Assembly: GCF_020532665.2 (NCBI RefSeq) | Contig: NZ_JAIWPG020000001.1 | Location: 496,001-560,000, forward strand | Length of the DNA: 64,000 nucleotides | Source: Lelliottia sp. WAP21 | GTDB taxonomy: Bacteria > Pseudomonadota > Gammaproteobacteria > Enterobacterales > Enterobacteriaceae | Direction of reading: 5' to 3' | Shown here: piece after piece, positions 14,679 to 22,985 of the stretch | Position numbering within the stretch: position 1 is the stretch's first letter | Layout of the letters: each line of letters opens with the position of its first letter | Translations under genes and position numbers: made by a program | The notes under the pieces: model-generated | What the model saw: only the letters and a program-made list of their open reading frames with translations | Databases searched by the model: none | What the model was told of the DNA's origin: nothing

Positions 14679-15485
14679 ATGAAATTTGTCTCTTTTAATA
14701 TCAACGGCCTGCGCGCCCGCCCTCATCAACTGGAAGCCATTGTTGAACAACATCAGCCAGACGTGATCGGCCTGCAGGAGACAAAAGTTCACGACGACAT
14801 GTTCCCTCTCGAAGAGGTGGCGAAGTTGGGTTACAACGTCTTTTATCACGGGCAGAAAGGTCACTACGGCGTGGCGTTACTGACCAAAGCGACCCCGGTT
14901 TCGGTTCGTCGCGGATTCCCGGGCGATGACGGTGAAGCACAGCGTCGTATTATCATGGCGGAAATTCCCTCCCCGCTTGGGAATATCACCGTGATCAATG
15001 GTTACTTCCCTCAGGGCGAAAGCCGTGACCACCCAACCAAATTCCCTGCCAAAGCGAAGTTCTATCAGGACCTGCAGGATTATCTGAATACCGAGCTGAA
15101 AAAAGAGAATCCGGTGCTGATCATGGGCGATGTCAATATCAGCCCGACCGACCTGGATATCGGTATCGGTGAAGACAGCCGCAAACGCTGGCTACGTACG
15201 GGTAAATGTTCCTTCCTGCCGGAAGAGCGTGAATGGATGCAACGCTTACAGGACTGGGGCCTGGTCGATACCTTCCGTGCCGCCAACCCAGAGACACAGG
15301 ATCGCTTCTCGTGGTTTGATTATCGCTCGAAAGGTTTTGACGATAACCGTGGCCTGCGTATCGACCTGCTGCTGGCCAGTGCCCCCCTGGCGGAGCGCTG
15401 CATTGAAACCGGTATCGACTATGACATCCGCAGCATGGAAAAACCGTCCGATCACGCGCCGGTTTGGGCCACATTCAAACTGTAA
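14679..15485 (+). CDS. xthA: Exonuclease III XthA
   Basis: AP endonuclease and 3'-5' exonuclease of base excision repair. The 268-residue length equals E. coli. Catalytic segments are [11 protein letters not shown] (Asn7), IGLQETKV (Glu34), [14 protein letters not shown] (Asp151, Asn153) and SDHAPV (Asp258/His259). Transcribed divergently from ast. Confidence 0.98.
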   Translation: MKFVSFNINGLRARPHQLEAIVEQHQPDVIGLQETKVHDDMFPLEEVAKLGYNVFYHGQKGHYGVALLTKATPVSVRRGFPGDDGEAQRRIIMAEIPSPLGNITVINGYFPQGESRDHPTKFPAKAKFYQDLQDYLNTELKKENPVLIMGDVNISPTDLDIGIGEDSRKRWLRTGKCSFLPEEREWMQRLQDWGLVDTFRAANPETQDRFSWFDYRSKGFDDNRGLRIDLLLASAPLAERCIETGIDYDIRSMEKPSDHAPVWATFKL

Positions 15486-15491
15486 TCGCCG

Positions 15492-16172
15492 GTGAAACCT
15501 CAAAAAATTCTCCTCCTGTGCGCCCTTCTGGGCGCATTTGCTATGGTGTTTACTCTGCTGCCTGCCGGCGGTTTCTCGCTGGCTTCGCTGAAAAGCCATC
15601 AGCTTGCGCTCATTGCTGAGGTTAATCAGGCGCCGTTACGCAGCGCGGCAATCTACTTTTTCGTCTATGTGCTGGTATCGGCTTTGTCGATTCCCGGTGC
15701 GGCCGTATTGACGCTGCTCGGTGGGGCGATTTTCGGCCTCGTGCAGGCAACGTTGCTGGTCTCTTTCGCCTCAACGCTGGGGGCGACCCTGGCCATGCTT
15801 GCCAGCCGCTATCTGCTACGCGACTGGGTGCAGCGCCGTTTTGCCGGGCAGATGGCGACCGTCAACGCCGGCGTAGAGCGTGACGGGGCGTTTTACCTTT
15901 TTGCCCTGCGCCTGATGCCGCTTTTTCCCTTTTTTATGGTTAACCTGCTGGCGGGATTAACAACCCTGACCCTGTCCCGATACTGGTGGGTTAGCCAGGT
16001 GGCGATGTTGCCCGCCACGGTGATTTTCCTTAATGCCGGACGGGCGCTGGGGAAACTCACGTCGTTACGCGATATTCTGTCGCCAGAGATGCTTATCGCC
16101 CTTACACTATTAGGGATACTTCCCCTGGCCACCCGCTGGCTTTTTTCTCGCTTCACCCGAATTTTTCATTAA
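15492..16172 (+). CDS. TVP38/TMEM64 (VTT-domain) membrane protein
   Basis: Integral inner-membrane protein of 226 residues with about six hydrophobic segments and the VTT-domain core: SIPGAAVLTLLGGAIFG followed by an arginine-bearing ALRLMPLFPFFMVN loop. It holds the place of E. coli ydjX/ydjZ just after xthA, but only one member is present and ydjY is absent. The start is GTG at 15492, 6 bases after the xthA stop, with a weak ribosome site, so coupling to xthA or ynjB expression is possible. VTT proteins move or handle lipids in other systems; the substrate is unknown here. Confidence 0.85.
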   Translation: MKPQKILLLCALLGAFAMVFTLLPAGGFSLASLKSHQLALIAEVNQAPLRSAAIYFFVYVLVSALSIPGAAVLTLLGGAIFGLVQATLLVSFASTLGATLAMLASRYLLRDWVQRRFAGQMATVNAGVERDGAFYLFALRLMPLFPFFMVNLLAGLTTLTLSRYWWVSQVAMLPATVIFLNAGRALGKLTSLRDILSPEMLIALTLLGILPLATRWLFSRFTRIFH

Positions 16173-16184
16173 CAGGGAGCCATT

Positions 16185-17357
16185 ATGCGCCGTGTGCGTT
16201 CTTGCGTGTTTCTGACCAGTCTGCTGCTGACTGCCCCCCTCTTTGCCCATGAGTCGTGGCAAAGCGTCCAGAACGAAGCCAAAGGCCAGACGGTCTGGTT
16301 CAATGCCTGGGGCGGCGATCAAGCCGTCAACCGCTATCTGGACTGGGTGAGCGGGGAAGTCAAAACCCACTATGATATTACCCTCCACATTGTTCATCTG
16401 GCCGATGCCGCCGATGCCGTTAAGCGTATCCAGACGGAATCCCGCGCCGGACGCCAGACGAAGGGTTCGGTTGACCTGCTGTGGGTGAATGGCGAGAACT
16501 TCCGCACGTTGAAAGAGGCCGGGCTGCTGCAAACCGGGTGGGCGACTATGCTGCCAGACTGGCGCTACGTGGACACCACAAAGCCCGTCAGCGAAGATTT
16601 TGCCCTCCCCACTGACGGCGCCGAATCGCCATGGGGAGGCGCGCAGTTAACCTTTATTGGCCGTCAGGCCACGCTGCCTGCACCGCTGCGCGATCCGGCG
16701 GCGTTACGTGACTATGCGCAGCGTCATCCCGGCAAAGTGAGCTATCCGCGTCCGCCGGATTTTACCGGGACCGCCTTCCTTGAGCAGCTTCTGTTGTCAT
16801 TAACTCAGAAACCCGATGCCCTGAAGCGCGCCCCCGATCCGCACACCTTCGACCAGGTGACGGCCCCGCTGTGGGCGTATCTCGATAGCCTGCATCCGTT
16901 CTTGTGGCGCGAAGGGAAGGACTTTCCGCCCTCGCCTGCCCGTATGGATGCCCTGCTTGCCAGCGGTAACCTGAATCTGTCGTTGACCTTTAATCCGGCC
17001 CATGCCCGTCAAAAGGTGGCAAGCGGCGAACTCCCCGCCGACGCGTATCCCTTTGGCTTTGAGAAAGGGATGCTGGGCAACGTGCATTTCGTGGCGATCC
17101 CGGCCAACAGCAGCGCCAGCGCAGGTGCAAAAGTGGTCGCTAATTTCCTGCTCTCGCCACCGGCGCAAATCCGCAAGGCCGACCCGGCAATCTGGGGCGA
17201 CCCGAGCGTGCTGGACCCGCAAAAATTGCCTGCGCCAATGGCTGCAACGCTACGTCAGCATACTCCTGACGGCTTGCCCGCCGTTTTAGCCGAACCCCAC
17301 GCCGCCTGGGTTAACGTACTGGAGCAGGAATGGCTGCGTCGTTACGGCACCCGCTAG
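16185..17357 (+). CDS. ynjB: ABC transporter periplasmic binding protein YnjB
   Basis: Solute-binding component of the YnjBCD ABC importer, substrate unknown. The 390-residue protein has a signal peptide ending LFAHES and the extracellular-binding-family fold (VWFNAWGGDQAVNRYLDWV at the N-terminus, as in YnjB/thiamine-binding-like proteins). It starts 12 bases after the VTT gene with AGGGAG upstream. Its 3' end overlaps ynjC by 28 bases. Confidence 0.93.
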   Translation: MRRVRSCVFLTSLLLTAPLFAHESWQSVQNEAKGQTVWFNAWGGDQAVNRYLDWVSGEVKTHYDITLHIVHLADAADAVKRIQTESRAGRQTKGSVDLLWVNGENFRTLKEAGLLQTGWATMLPDWRYVDTTKPVSEDFALPTDGAESPWGGAQLTFIGRQATLPAPLRDPAALRDYAQRHPGKVSYPRPPDFTGTAFLEQLLLSLTQKPDALKRAPDPHTFDQVTAPLWAYLDSLHPFLWREGKDFPPSPARMDALLASGNLNLSLTFNPAHARQKVASGELPADAYPFGFEKGMLGNVHFVAIPANSSASAGAKVVANFLLSPPAQIRKADPAIWGDPSVLDPQKLPAPMAATLRQHTPDGLPAVLAEPHAAWVNVLEQEWLRRYGTR

Positions 17358-18865
17358 GCTGGCTTGTCCTGCTGGTGATGGCCGCCATTTACCTGCCGCT
17401 GCTTCCGGCAGGCGGGCTAATGCTGGCACCGGCTTTATCACCGGAAGGCTGGCAGGCGCTACTGGCCGATCCGCAGGTCCCCCAGGCGCTCGCTGCCACG
17501 CTTATTTCAACGCTTATCGCCACTCTGGGATCGCTGTTTATCGCCCTGATGGTGGTCGCCGCGCTCTGGCCCGGTAATGGCTGGCAACGGCTGAGCACGC
17601 GTCTGCCCTGTTTACTGGCGATACCGCACGTTGCCTTTGCCACCAGCGCGCTGCTGCTGTTTGCCGAAGGAGGCGAGTTCTATCGCCTTTGCACGCTTTG
17701 CACCCCGCAACTCGATCGTTACGGCGTGGGGCTGGGCGTGACGCTGGCCATAAAAGAGAGCGCCTTCGTATTGTGGGCTATCTATGCCGTCCTTCCCGAG
17801 GAGACGCTGGCGCAAAAAATGGTGGTGCTGAGAACGTTGGGCTATGGAAGAGTACAGGGGCTTTGCTGGCTGGTCCTTCCCGCTATCGCCCCGGCGCTCG
17901 GTGCCGTAATGCTGGCCGTCGCAGCATGGTCGCTGTCAGTCGTCGACGTGGCAATCATACTCGGCCCCGGTAATCCGCCCACGCTTGCGGTTCTGGCCTG
18001 GCAATGGCTAATACAGGGTGATGCCGATCAACAGACGAAAGGCACGCTGCTGTGCCTGATGCTGCTGGGCCTGGTCCTGCTTTTCGCCGCCCTGGGATAC
18101 CTGCTCTGGCGGGGCGTTAAACTGACGATGCCGGTGGAAAAAGGCCAACGTCACCCGATCGCTCCGTCTCGAACGGGTGCTCTGCTGGGCTGGCTCTTGC
18201 CGCTCGCCGGCATCCTCAGCGCGGCAGTACTGGTTGTTCTGTCCCGAATGCCACAAGGCGATCTCGCCCCTGTCACGACCAGCCTGTCTCTGGGCCTGCT
18301 ATCCAGCCTGATTGCGCTGATCGCGATCCTTGGCTGGCTTGAATGGGGACCACAACGCTACACAAGCTGGATATGGCTGCCGCTGGCGCTGCCCGCCCTG
18401 CCGTTGGTCGCCGGACAATATCAGCTGGCGCTATACCTTGGCGTCGAAGGACACTATTTCGCCGTGCTCTGGGGCCATTTGCTGTGGGTTCTGCCGTGGA
18501 TGCTGTTGGTCATTCAACCCGCCTGGCGTGGAATCGATTCGCGCCAGGTGCTGATTGCCCGCACGCTGGGGATGCAACGCTGGAAACGGTTCTGGTTAAT
18601 CAAATGCCCGATACTGATCCGTCCTCTGCTGTTGGCGTTTGCGACAGGCTTTTCGGTGAGCATGGCGCAATATATGCCCACGCTGTGGCTGGGTGCAGGC
18701 CGATACGCCACCCTCACTACCGAAGCGGTAGCATTCAGCAGCGGCGGCAGTACGCCCGTGTTAGCCGAACGGGCGCTGGGCCTGCTGGTGCTCACCGCCG
18801 TCATCTTTGCGCTTGCGGCGGCGCTTTCCCGGCTCGCCGGTCACTACCGAAAAGGATTACGCTGA
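17330..18865 (+). CDS. ynjC: ABC transporter permease YnjC
   Basis: Inner-membrane permease of the YnjBCD system. Its 511 residues contain about 12 membrane segments arranged as two fused permease halves. The EAA-type loop is visible in each half (LRTLGYGRVQGLCWLVLP and ARTLGMQRWKRFWLIKCP). Length equals E. coli YnjC. It overlaps ynjB by 28 bases and ynjD by 1 base (TGATG), so translation is coupled. Confidence 0.94.
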   Translation: MAASLRHPLGWLVLLVMAAIYLPLLPAGGLMLAPALSPEGWQALLADPQVPQALAATLISTLIATLGSLFIALMVVAALWPGNGWQRLSTRLPCLLAIPHVAFATSALLLFAEGGEFYRLCTLCTPQLDRYGVGLGVTLAIKESAFVLWAIYAVLPEETLAQKMVVLRTLGYGRVQGLCWLVLPAIAPALGAVMLAVAAWSLSVVDVAIILGPGNPPTLAVLAWQWLIQGDADQQTKGTLLCLMLLGLVLLFAALGYLLWRGVKLTMPVEKGQRHPIAPSRTGALLGWLLPLAGILSAAVLVVLSRMPQGDLAPVTTSLSLGLLSSLIALIAILGWLEWGPQRYTSWIWLPLALPALPLVAGQYQLALYLGVEGHYFAVLWGHLLWVLPWMLLVIQPAWRGIDSRQVLIARTLGMQRWKRFWLIKCPILIRPLLLAFATGFSVSMAQYMPTLWLGAGRYATLTTEAVAFSSGGSTPVLAERALGLLVLTAVIFALAAALSRLAGHYRKGLR

Positions 18866-19485
18866 TGCTGCGGGTTAATAGTCTGACTCTGCCTCCACTT
18901 TTACGCGAGGTGTCGTTTAGCGTCCAGGCGGGTGAAATCGTGACGTTAATGGGACCCTCAGGCAGCGGAAAGTCGACCCTTTTTGCATGGATGGTGGGTG
19001 CCCTGTCGCCCGATTTTCGTGCCCACGGCGAGCTGTGGCTCAATGAACGGCGCTGTGATGCATTACCCATCGAAAAACGGGGTATAGGGATTCTGTTTCA
19101 GGATGCACTGCTCTTCGACGCGTTCAGCGTAGGGCAAAATCTGATGCTGGCCCTGCCGGACACAATTACAGGCCCGGCGCGTCGTGAACATGTCGAACAG
19201 GCGCTCGCCAGCGCCGGACTGGCAGGTTTTTATTCGCAAGACCCCGCGACCCTTTCCGGCGGCGAGCGTGCCCGCGTGAGCCTGCTGCGCGCCCTGCTGG
19301 CGCAACCAGAAGCCCTGTTGCTGGACGAACCTTTCAGCCGGCTGGATAAAGCCCTGCGCGAGACGTTCCGGAAATGGGTATTTGCACAGGTGCGCGGCTT
19401 CGGGATCCCGGTGGTGCTGGTTACCCATGATGACGAGGATATTCCCGATGGTGGACGCGTTATACAGATCACCGACTGGCAATAA
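18865..19485 (+). CDS. ynjD: ABC transporter ATP-binding protein YnjD
   Basis: ATPase of the YnjBCD importer. The 206-residue protein has Walker A GPSGSGKST, Q-loop GILFQDAL, signature LSGGERARVS, Walker B LLLDEPFS and H-loop VTHDDED. The frame is open far upstream inside ynjC, but the ATG at 18865 overlaps the ynjC stop and gives the family N-terminus. E. coli YnjD has 217 residues. Confidence 0.95.
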   Translation: MLRVNSLTLPPLLREVSFSVQAGEIVTLMGPSGSGKSTLFAWMVGALSPDFRAHGELWLNERRCDALPIEKRGIGILFQDALLFDAFSVGQNLMLALPDTITGPARREHVEQALASAGLAGFYSQDPATLSGGERARVSLLRALLAQPEALLLDEPFSRLDKALRETFRKWVFAQVRGFGIPVVLVTHDDEDIPDGGRVIQITDWQ

Positions 19486-19562
19486 TGTATGTGCTAACGC
19501 AAGGAATTCTGCGGAGGGGAAGACGAAAATGACGCTCCCATTATTTAACGTCAGGTTTTTCG

Positions 19563-20858
19563 ATGAAACGTGTTTCTCAACTGACCGCGCTGACCCTCGC
19601 CCTGGGTCTCGCCTCTTTCTCTTCGCTTGCCGCTGATATGACACTCGCGCAACTTCAACAGCAAAAGGGAGCGGTGATTGATACCCGTCCCAGCGCGTTT
19701 TACAACGGCTGGCCTCAGACGCTGAGCGGGCCTTCCGGCCACGAACCGGCTGCGCTGAACCTCTCCGCCTCCTGGCTTGGACAGATGAGCGATGAGCAAC
19801 TCACCCGCTGGGCCGCGCAGCATCATCTCACCGCGGATGCCCCTCTTGCACTGTATGGCTCTGAGTCCGATCGCCTGGCGGTAAAAACACGTCTCAACAA
19901 AGCCGGCTTTCAGCACATCTCCCTGCTCAGCGATGCCCTGCAACATCCCGATCGTCTGCAGCGCCTGCCGCATTTTGAACAGCTGGTTTACCCGCAATGG
20001 ATCCATCAGCTTCAGCAAGGCAAGCCGGTCGTGGCTGCCCCCGCAGGCGAGTGGAAAATTATTGAAGCCGCCTGGGGCGCACCGAAATTCTATCTTCTGA
20101 ACCATATTCCCGGCGCAGGGTACATCGACACCAATGAGGTCGAAAGCGAGCCGCTGTGGAATAAAGTTTCTGACGAAAAGCTCAAAGCGATGCTGGCGAA
20201 ACAGGGTATTCGGCACGACACCACGGTTATTCTTTACGGGCGCGATGTCTATGCCGCCGCGCGAGTCGCCCAGATCATGCTTTACGCGGGGGTGAAGGAC
20301 GTCCGGATCTTAGATGGCGGCTGGAAAAGCTGGGCCGATGCAGGTCTGCCGGTTGAACGTGGCATGCCGCCCACCGTTAAACCGGCAGAGGATTTTGGCG
20401 CGCCGATCCCGGGTCAGCCGCAGCTGATGGTGGATATGGAGCAGGCCCGCAATATGCTGCATCGCCAGGATGCCTCCCTGGTGAGTATTCGGTCATGGCC
20501 AGAATTTATCGGTGAAACCAGTGGCTACAGCTACATCAAACCGAAAGGTGAAATCGCAGGCGCACGCTGGGGGCACGCGGGCAGCGATGCCACACATATG
20601 GAAGATTTTCATAATCCGGACGGCACGATGCGCAGCGCCGATGATATCGCCGCGATGTGGAAGCAGTGGAACATTTTACCCGACCAGCACGTGGCCTTTT
20701 ACTGTGGCACCGGCTGGCGAGCGTCAGAAACCTTCATGTATGCGCGGGCAATGGGCTGGACCAACGTCGCGGTCTATGATGGTGGCTGGTACGAGTGGAG
20801 CAGCCACCCTGAAAATCCCGTTACGACTGGCCCGGTAACACCGGATCAGACGCGTTAA
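19563..20858 (+). CDS. ynjE: Thiosulfate sulfurtransferase YnjE
   Basis: Multi-domain rhodanese. The 431-residue protein has a signal peptide (MKRVSQLTALTLALGLASFS...LAAD) and three rhodanese-like modules. Only the last has an active-site cysteine, Cys381, in FYCGTGWRASE. It lies 77 bases after ynjD in the E. coli order, and converges on ynjF with a 4-base overlap. Confidence 0.95.
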   Translation: MKRVSQLTALTLALGLASFSSLAADMTLAQLQQQKGAVIDTRPSAFYNGWPQTLSGPSGHEPAALNLSASWLGQMSDEQLTRWAAQHHLTADAPLALYGSESDRLAVKTRLNKAGFQHISLLSDALQHPDRLQRLPHFEQLVYPQWIHQLQQGKPVVAAPAGEWKIIEAAWGAPKFYLLNHIPGAGYIDTNEVESEPLWNKVSDEKLKAMLAKQGIRHDTTVILYGRDVYAAARVAQIMLYAGVKDVRILDGGWKSWADAGLPVERGMPPTVKPAEDFGAPIPGQPQLMVDMEQARNMLHRQDASLVSIRSWPEFIGETSGYSYIKPKGEIAGARWGHAGSDATHMEDFHNPDGTMRSADDIAAMWKQWNILPDQHVAFYCGTGWRASETFMYARAMGWTNVAVYDGGWYEWSSHPENPVTTGPVTPDQTR

Positions 20859-21472
20859 GATCCGAGCGCTTTAAGCGTCTGATATCCGCTCCAGATGCGC
20901 GTTGTGGTGGTTAACCAGCACAACGCGCCAAACGCCCAGGCAAAGAGTGCAAAGTACGCCGGGAACAGACAGCACAGCACAAACAGCAGGATCGTCTCCG
21001 TCCCTTCCGTTAAGCCGCCAAGATAATAAAACGACTTGTGCGCATAGCCTGGATTCTCGATGTTATGTCGGGATGCCAGCGCCGCAAACGCCAGAAAACT
21101 GCTTCCCGTGCCGATAAAGGCAAACAGCAACCAGCCCGCCGCCAGTGCGTTTTCGACCGGTGCAGCAAGCGCAAAGCCAAACGGCACCAGCGCATAAAAT
21201 AAAAAGTCGAGGGCGATATCAAGAAACCCTCCCGCATCGGTGAGTCCTCTGCGACGTGCTAACGCACCGTCCAGGCCATCCAGCAGCCGGTTCAGAAGGA
21301 TAGCCACCAGTGCAGCGGTATAATGCCCTGACGCCAGCAGCGGCAGCGCCAGCGCCCCGAGAGCAAAGCCCAGCAGGGTTAACCGATCGGGCGTGACGCC
21401 CGGCCTGTCAACGGCCGCCGCGACGCTATTCAACAGCGGTTTTATGCGGGGATGCAAATGCCGGTCAAACAT
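20855..21472 (-). CDS. ynjF: CDP-alcohol phosphatidyltransferase family protein YnjF
   Basis: Membrane enzyme of the CDP-alcohol phosphatidyltransferase family; the substrate alcohol is unknown. The 205-residue protein has the family motif DG-x2-AR-x8-G-x3-D-x3-D, visible from LLDGLDGALARR to FLDIALD, and about five membrane segments. In E. coli it is co-directional with ynjE; here it is on the opposite strand, downstream of ynjA with an 8-base overlap, forming a ynjA-ynjF operon. Confidence 0.92.
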   Translation of the reverse strand: MFDRHLHPRIKPLLNSVAAAVDRPGVTPDRLTLLGFALGALALPLLASGHYTAALVAILLNRLLDGLDGALARRRGLTDAGGFLDIALDFLFYALVPFGFALAAPVENALAAGWLLFAFIGTGSSFLAFAALASRHNIENPGYAHKSFYYLGGLTEGTETILLFVLCCLFPAYFALFAWAFGALCWLTTTTRIWSGYQTLKALGS

Positions 21473-22034
21473 GCGGATTTCCTTTCAATGCGTCACACAG
21501 CCCCTGAGCGGGAATATCCAGCGCGGCATTAAAACGAGCGGATAAGTTCTGGAAAGCAATCAACGCGGTCATTTCTGCGATGGCCTCATCGCGGTAGTAG
21601 CGTTTTAGCTCCGTTTTAATCGCGTCGCTCACCTGCGGCGGCGTCACTGTAGTGGCCTCCGCATAGGCCAGTGCCGCGCGCTCTTCGGGGCTGAACTGCG
21701 TCGATGTCTGCCAGTGGCTGACCGCCTGCACTTTATCCATCGCACCGCAGCGCTCGGCCAGCCGCAGACTGTTGGCATCAATGCAAAAAGCGCAGTGGCA
21801 CAGCTGAGAGACCCGGGTCTGAAGCAGCGCACGCAGCGTCGGATTCAGCCGCGCATTGCGACGTTCAAGAAACCCGACAAACAGAGCTACCAGCCAGAAA
21901 AGACGGGGCATTCGCGCCCACCAGCGGGTGGGATTGAGCACCGCACCGAAATGTTTTTTCTGCATCGCCGCGATGGGCCTGATGCTGACGGGCAGGGATT
22001 CGAGGGGTTTGACCCAGGCGGACGACTCTTTCAC
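21465..22034 (-). CDS. ynjA: YnjA-like AhpD/carboxymuconolactone decarboxylase family protein
   Basis: A 189-residue alpha-helical protein of the CMD/AhpD superfamily with the redox motif C-x2-C in QLCHCAFCIDANSL and the conserved C-terminal LIAFQNLSARFNAALDIPAQ. It clearly resembles E. coli YnjA. E. coli ynjA lies just upstream of ynjB; here it has moved downstream, onto the other strand, in front of ynjF. The start is GTG at 22034 with CAGGAG 6 bases upstream. Probable role in thiol/peroxide chemistry (inference from the family). Confidence 0.87.
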   Translation of the reverse strand: MKESSAWVKPLESLPVSIRPIAAMQKKHFGAVLNPTRWWARMPRLFWLVALFVGFLERRNARLNPTLRALLQTRVSQLCHCAFCIDANSLRLAERCGAMDKVQAVSHWQTSTQFSPEERAALAYAEATTVTPPQVSDAIKTELKRYYRDEAIAEMTALIAFQNLSARFNAALDIPAQGLCDALKGNPHV

Positions 22035-22109
22035 CGGATTCTCCTGATAGCTGGACTCTTTGCAAGCGCACGATAATATGTCGTTTTTTCCGATCAGATA
22101 TTGACGACC

Positions 22110-22526
22110 ATGCTAAAAACGCTCGATGTTGTTGCCGCCATTATTGAAAAAGAGGGCAAAATTTTACTGGCTCAGCGCCCGGACCATGCGGATCAGCCCG
22201 GCATGTGGGAATTTGCCGGTGGCAAAGTGGAGGCAGGAGAAACGCAGCCCGAGGCGCTGATACGCGAGCTGCGCGAAGAGCTGGGCATTGAAGCCCGCCC
22301 TGCCCACTATGTTGCCAGCCATCAGCGGGAGGTGTCGCAGCGCATGATCCACCTGCATGCCTGGCATGTGCCTGCGTACACCGGCACGCCTGCCGCCCTG
22401 CATCATAGCCAGCTGGTATGGTGTACGCCTCAGGAGGCATTCACCTATGACCTGGCCCCGGCGGATATCCCCCTGCTGGAAGCCTTTATCCTTTTACGCG
22501 CCGCCAGACCAGCGGATTCGTGCTGA
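22110..22526 (+). CDS. nudG: CTP/8-oxo-dGTP pyrophosphohydrolase NudG
   Basis: Nudix hydrolase that acts on 5-methyl-/5-hydroxy-CTP and oxidised nucleotides. The 138-residue protein shows the Nudix box GGKVEAGETQ...RELREELGI. A TTG at 22101 could open the frame earlier, but the ATG at 22110 matches the E. coli N-terminus. The 3' end overlaps ynjH on the opposite strand by 41 bases. Confidence 0.94.
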   Translation: MLKTLDVVAAIIEKEGKILLAQRPDHADQPGMWEFAGGKVEAGETQPEALIRELREELGIEARPAHYVASHQREVSQRMIHLHAWHVPAYTGTPAALHHSQLVWCTPQEAFTYDLAPADIPLLEAFILLRAARPADSC

Positions 22527-22758
22527 TGGTGCGTTCATCGCGCTGGCACTGCAACAAAATGCCGTCCGCTTTCACCACCGCCCCTTCCGAATAATTTTGA
22601 TCCTGATAAATGCAGCACTGATTGCACGGCTGCGCGCGCTGGCCGCCAGAGCTAAACACCTCTGGCGGAAGCGTCACATCAACATCCGGGCGCAGGCGGT
22701 CGGCCTGAGCACCCGTGCAGAATAAAGCAAACAGTGCGGTCATCACAAAACGGTTCAT
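22486..22758 (-). CDS. ynjH: Conserved secreted protein YnjH (DUF1496)
   Basis: Small exported protein of unknown function. The 90 residues carry a signal peptide (MNRFVMTALFALFCTGAQA) and a cysteine-rich conserved core (PEVFSSGGQRAQPCNQCCIY ... YSEGAVV). I chose the ATG at 22758 because AGGAAG lies 8 bases upstream and the length equals E. coli YnjH (90). A second ATG at 22764 is possible, and the frame is open to 22965. Confidence 0.9.
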   Translation of the reverse strand: MNRFVMTALFALFCTGAQADRLRPDVDVTLPPEVFSSGGQRAQPCNQCCIYQDQNYSEGAVVKADGILLQCQRDERTISTNPLVWRRVKG

Positions 22759-22916
22759 CGACATCTCTTCCTTTTTTGTCCTGGTAATGACTATAACGGT
22801 AAACCCGTACCGAACCTTTAATTTCTGCATCATCGTTTTTAGTGATGACAGCCGCCCGATAATGAATTTCCCTTTCTGCGCCAATTTCTGCTTGCCTCGC
22901 AAAGCGGTACGGGTGG

Positions 22917-22922
22917 TATAGT
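22917..22922 (+). promoter_or_regulatory. Candidate -10 element of gdhA
   Basis: TATAGT at 22917-22922, with a poor TTGCCT 19 bases upstream, sits 64 bases before gdhA. Tentative. Confidence 0.35.
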
Positions 22923-22985
22923 CGAAAAACAACCAAAAAATGCCTACACAACAGACAGAAATCATTATAAGAGGTTCTTATATCT

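Noticed and set aside
18343-18864. Long upstream extension of ynjD inside ynjC
   Set aside because: The other frame is the genuine, conserved ynjC; the ynjD start at 18865 overlaps its stop in the usual coupled manner.
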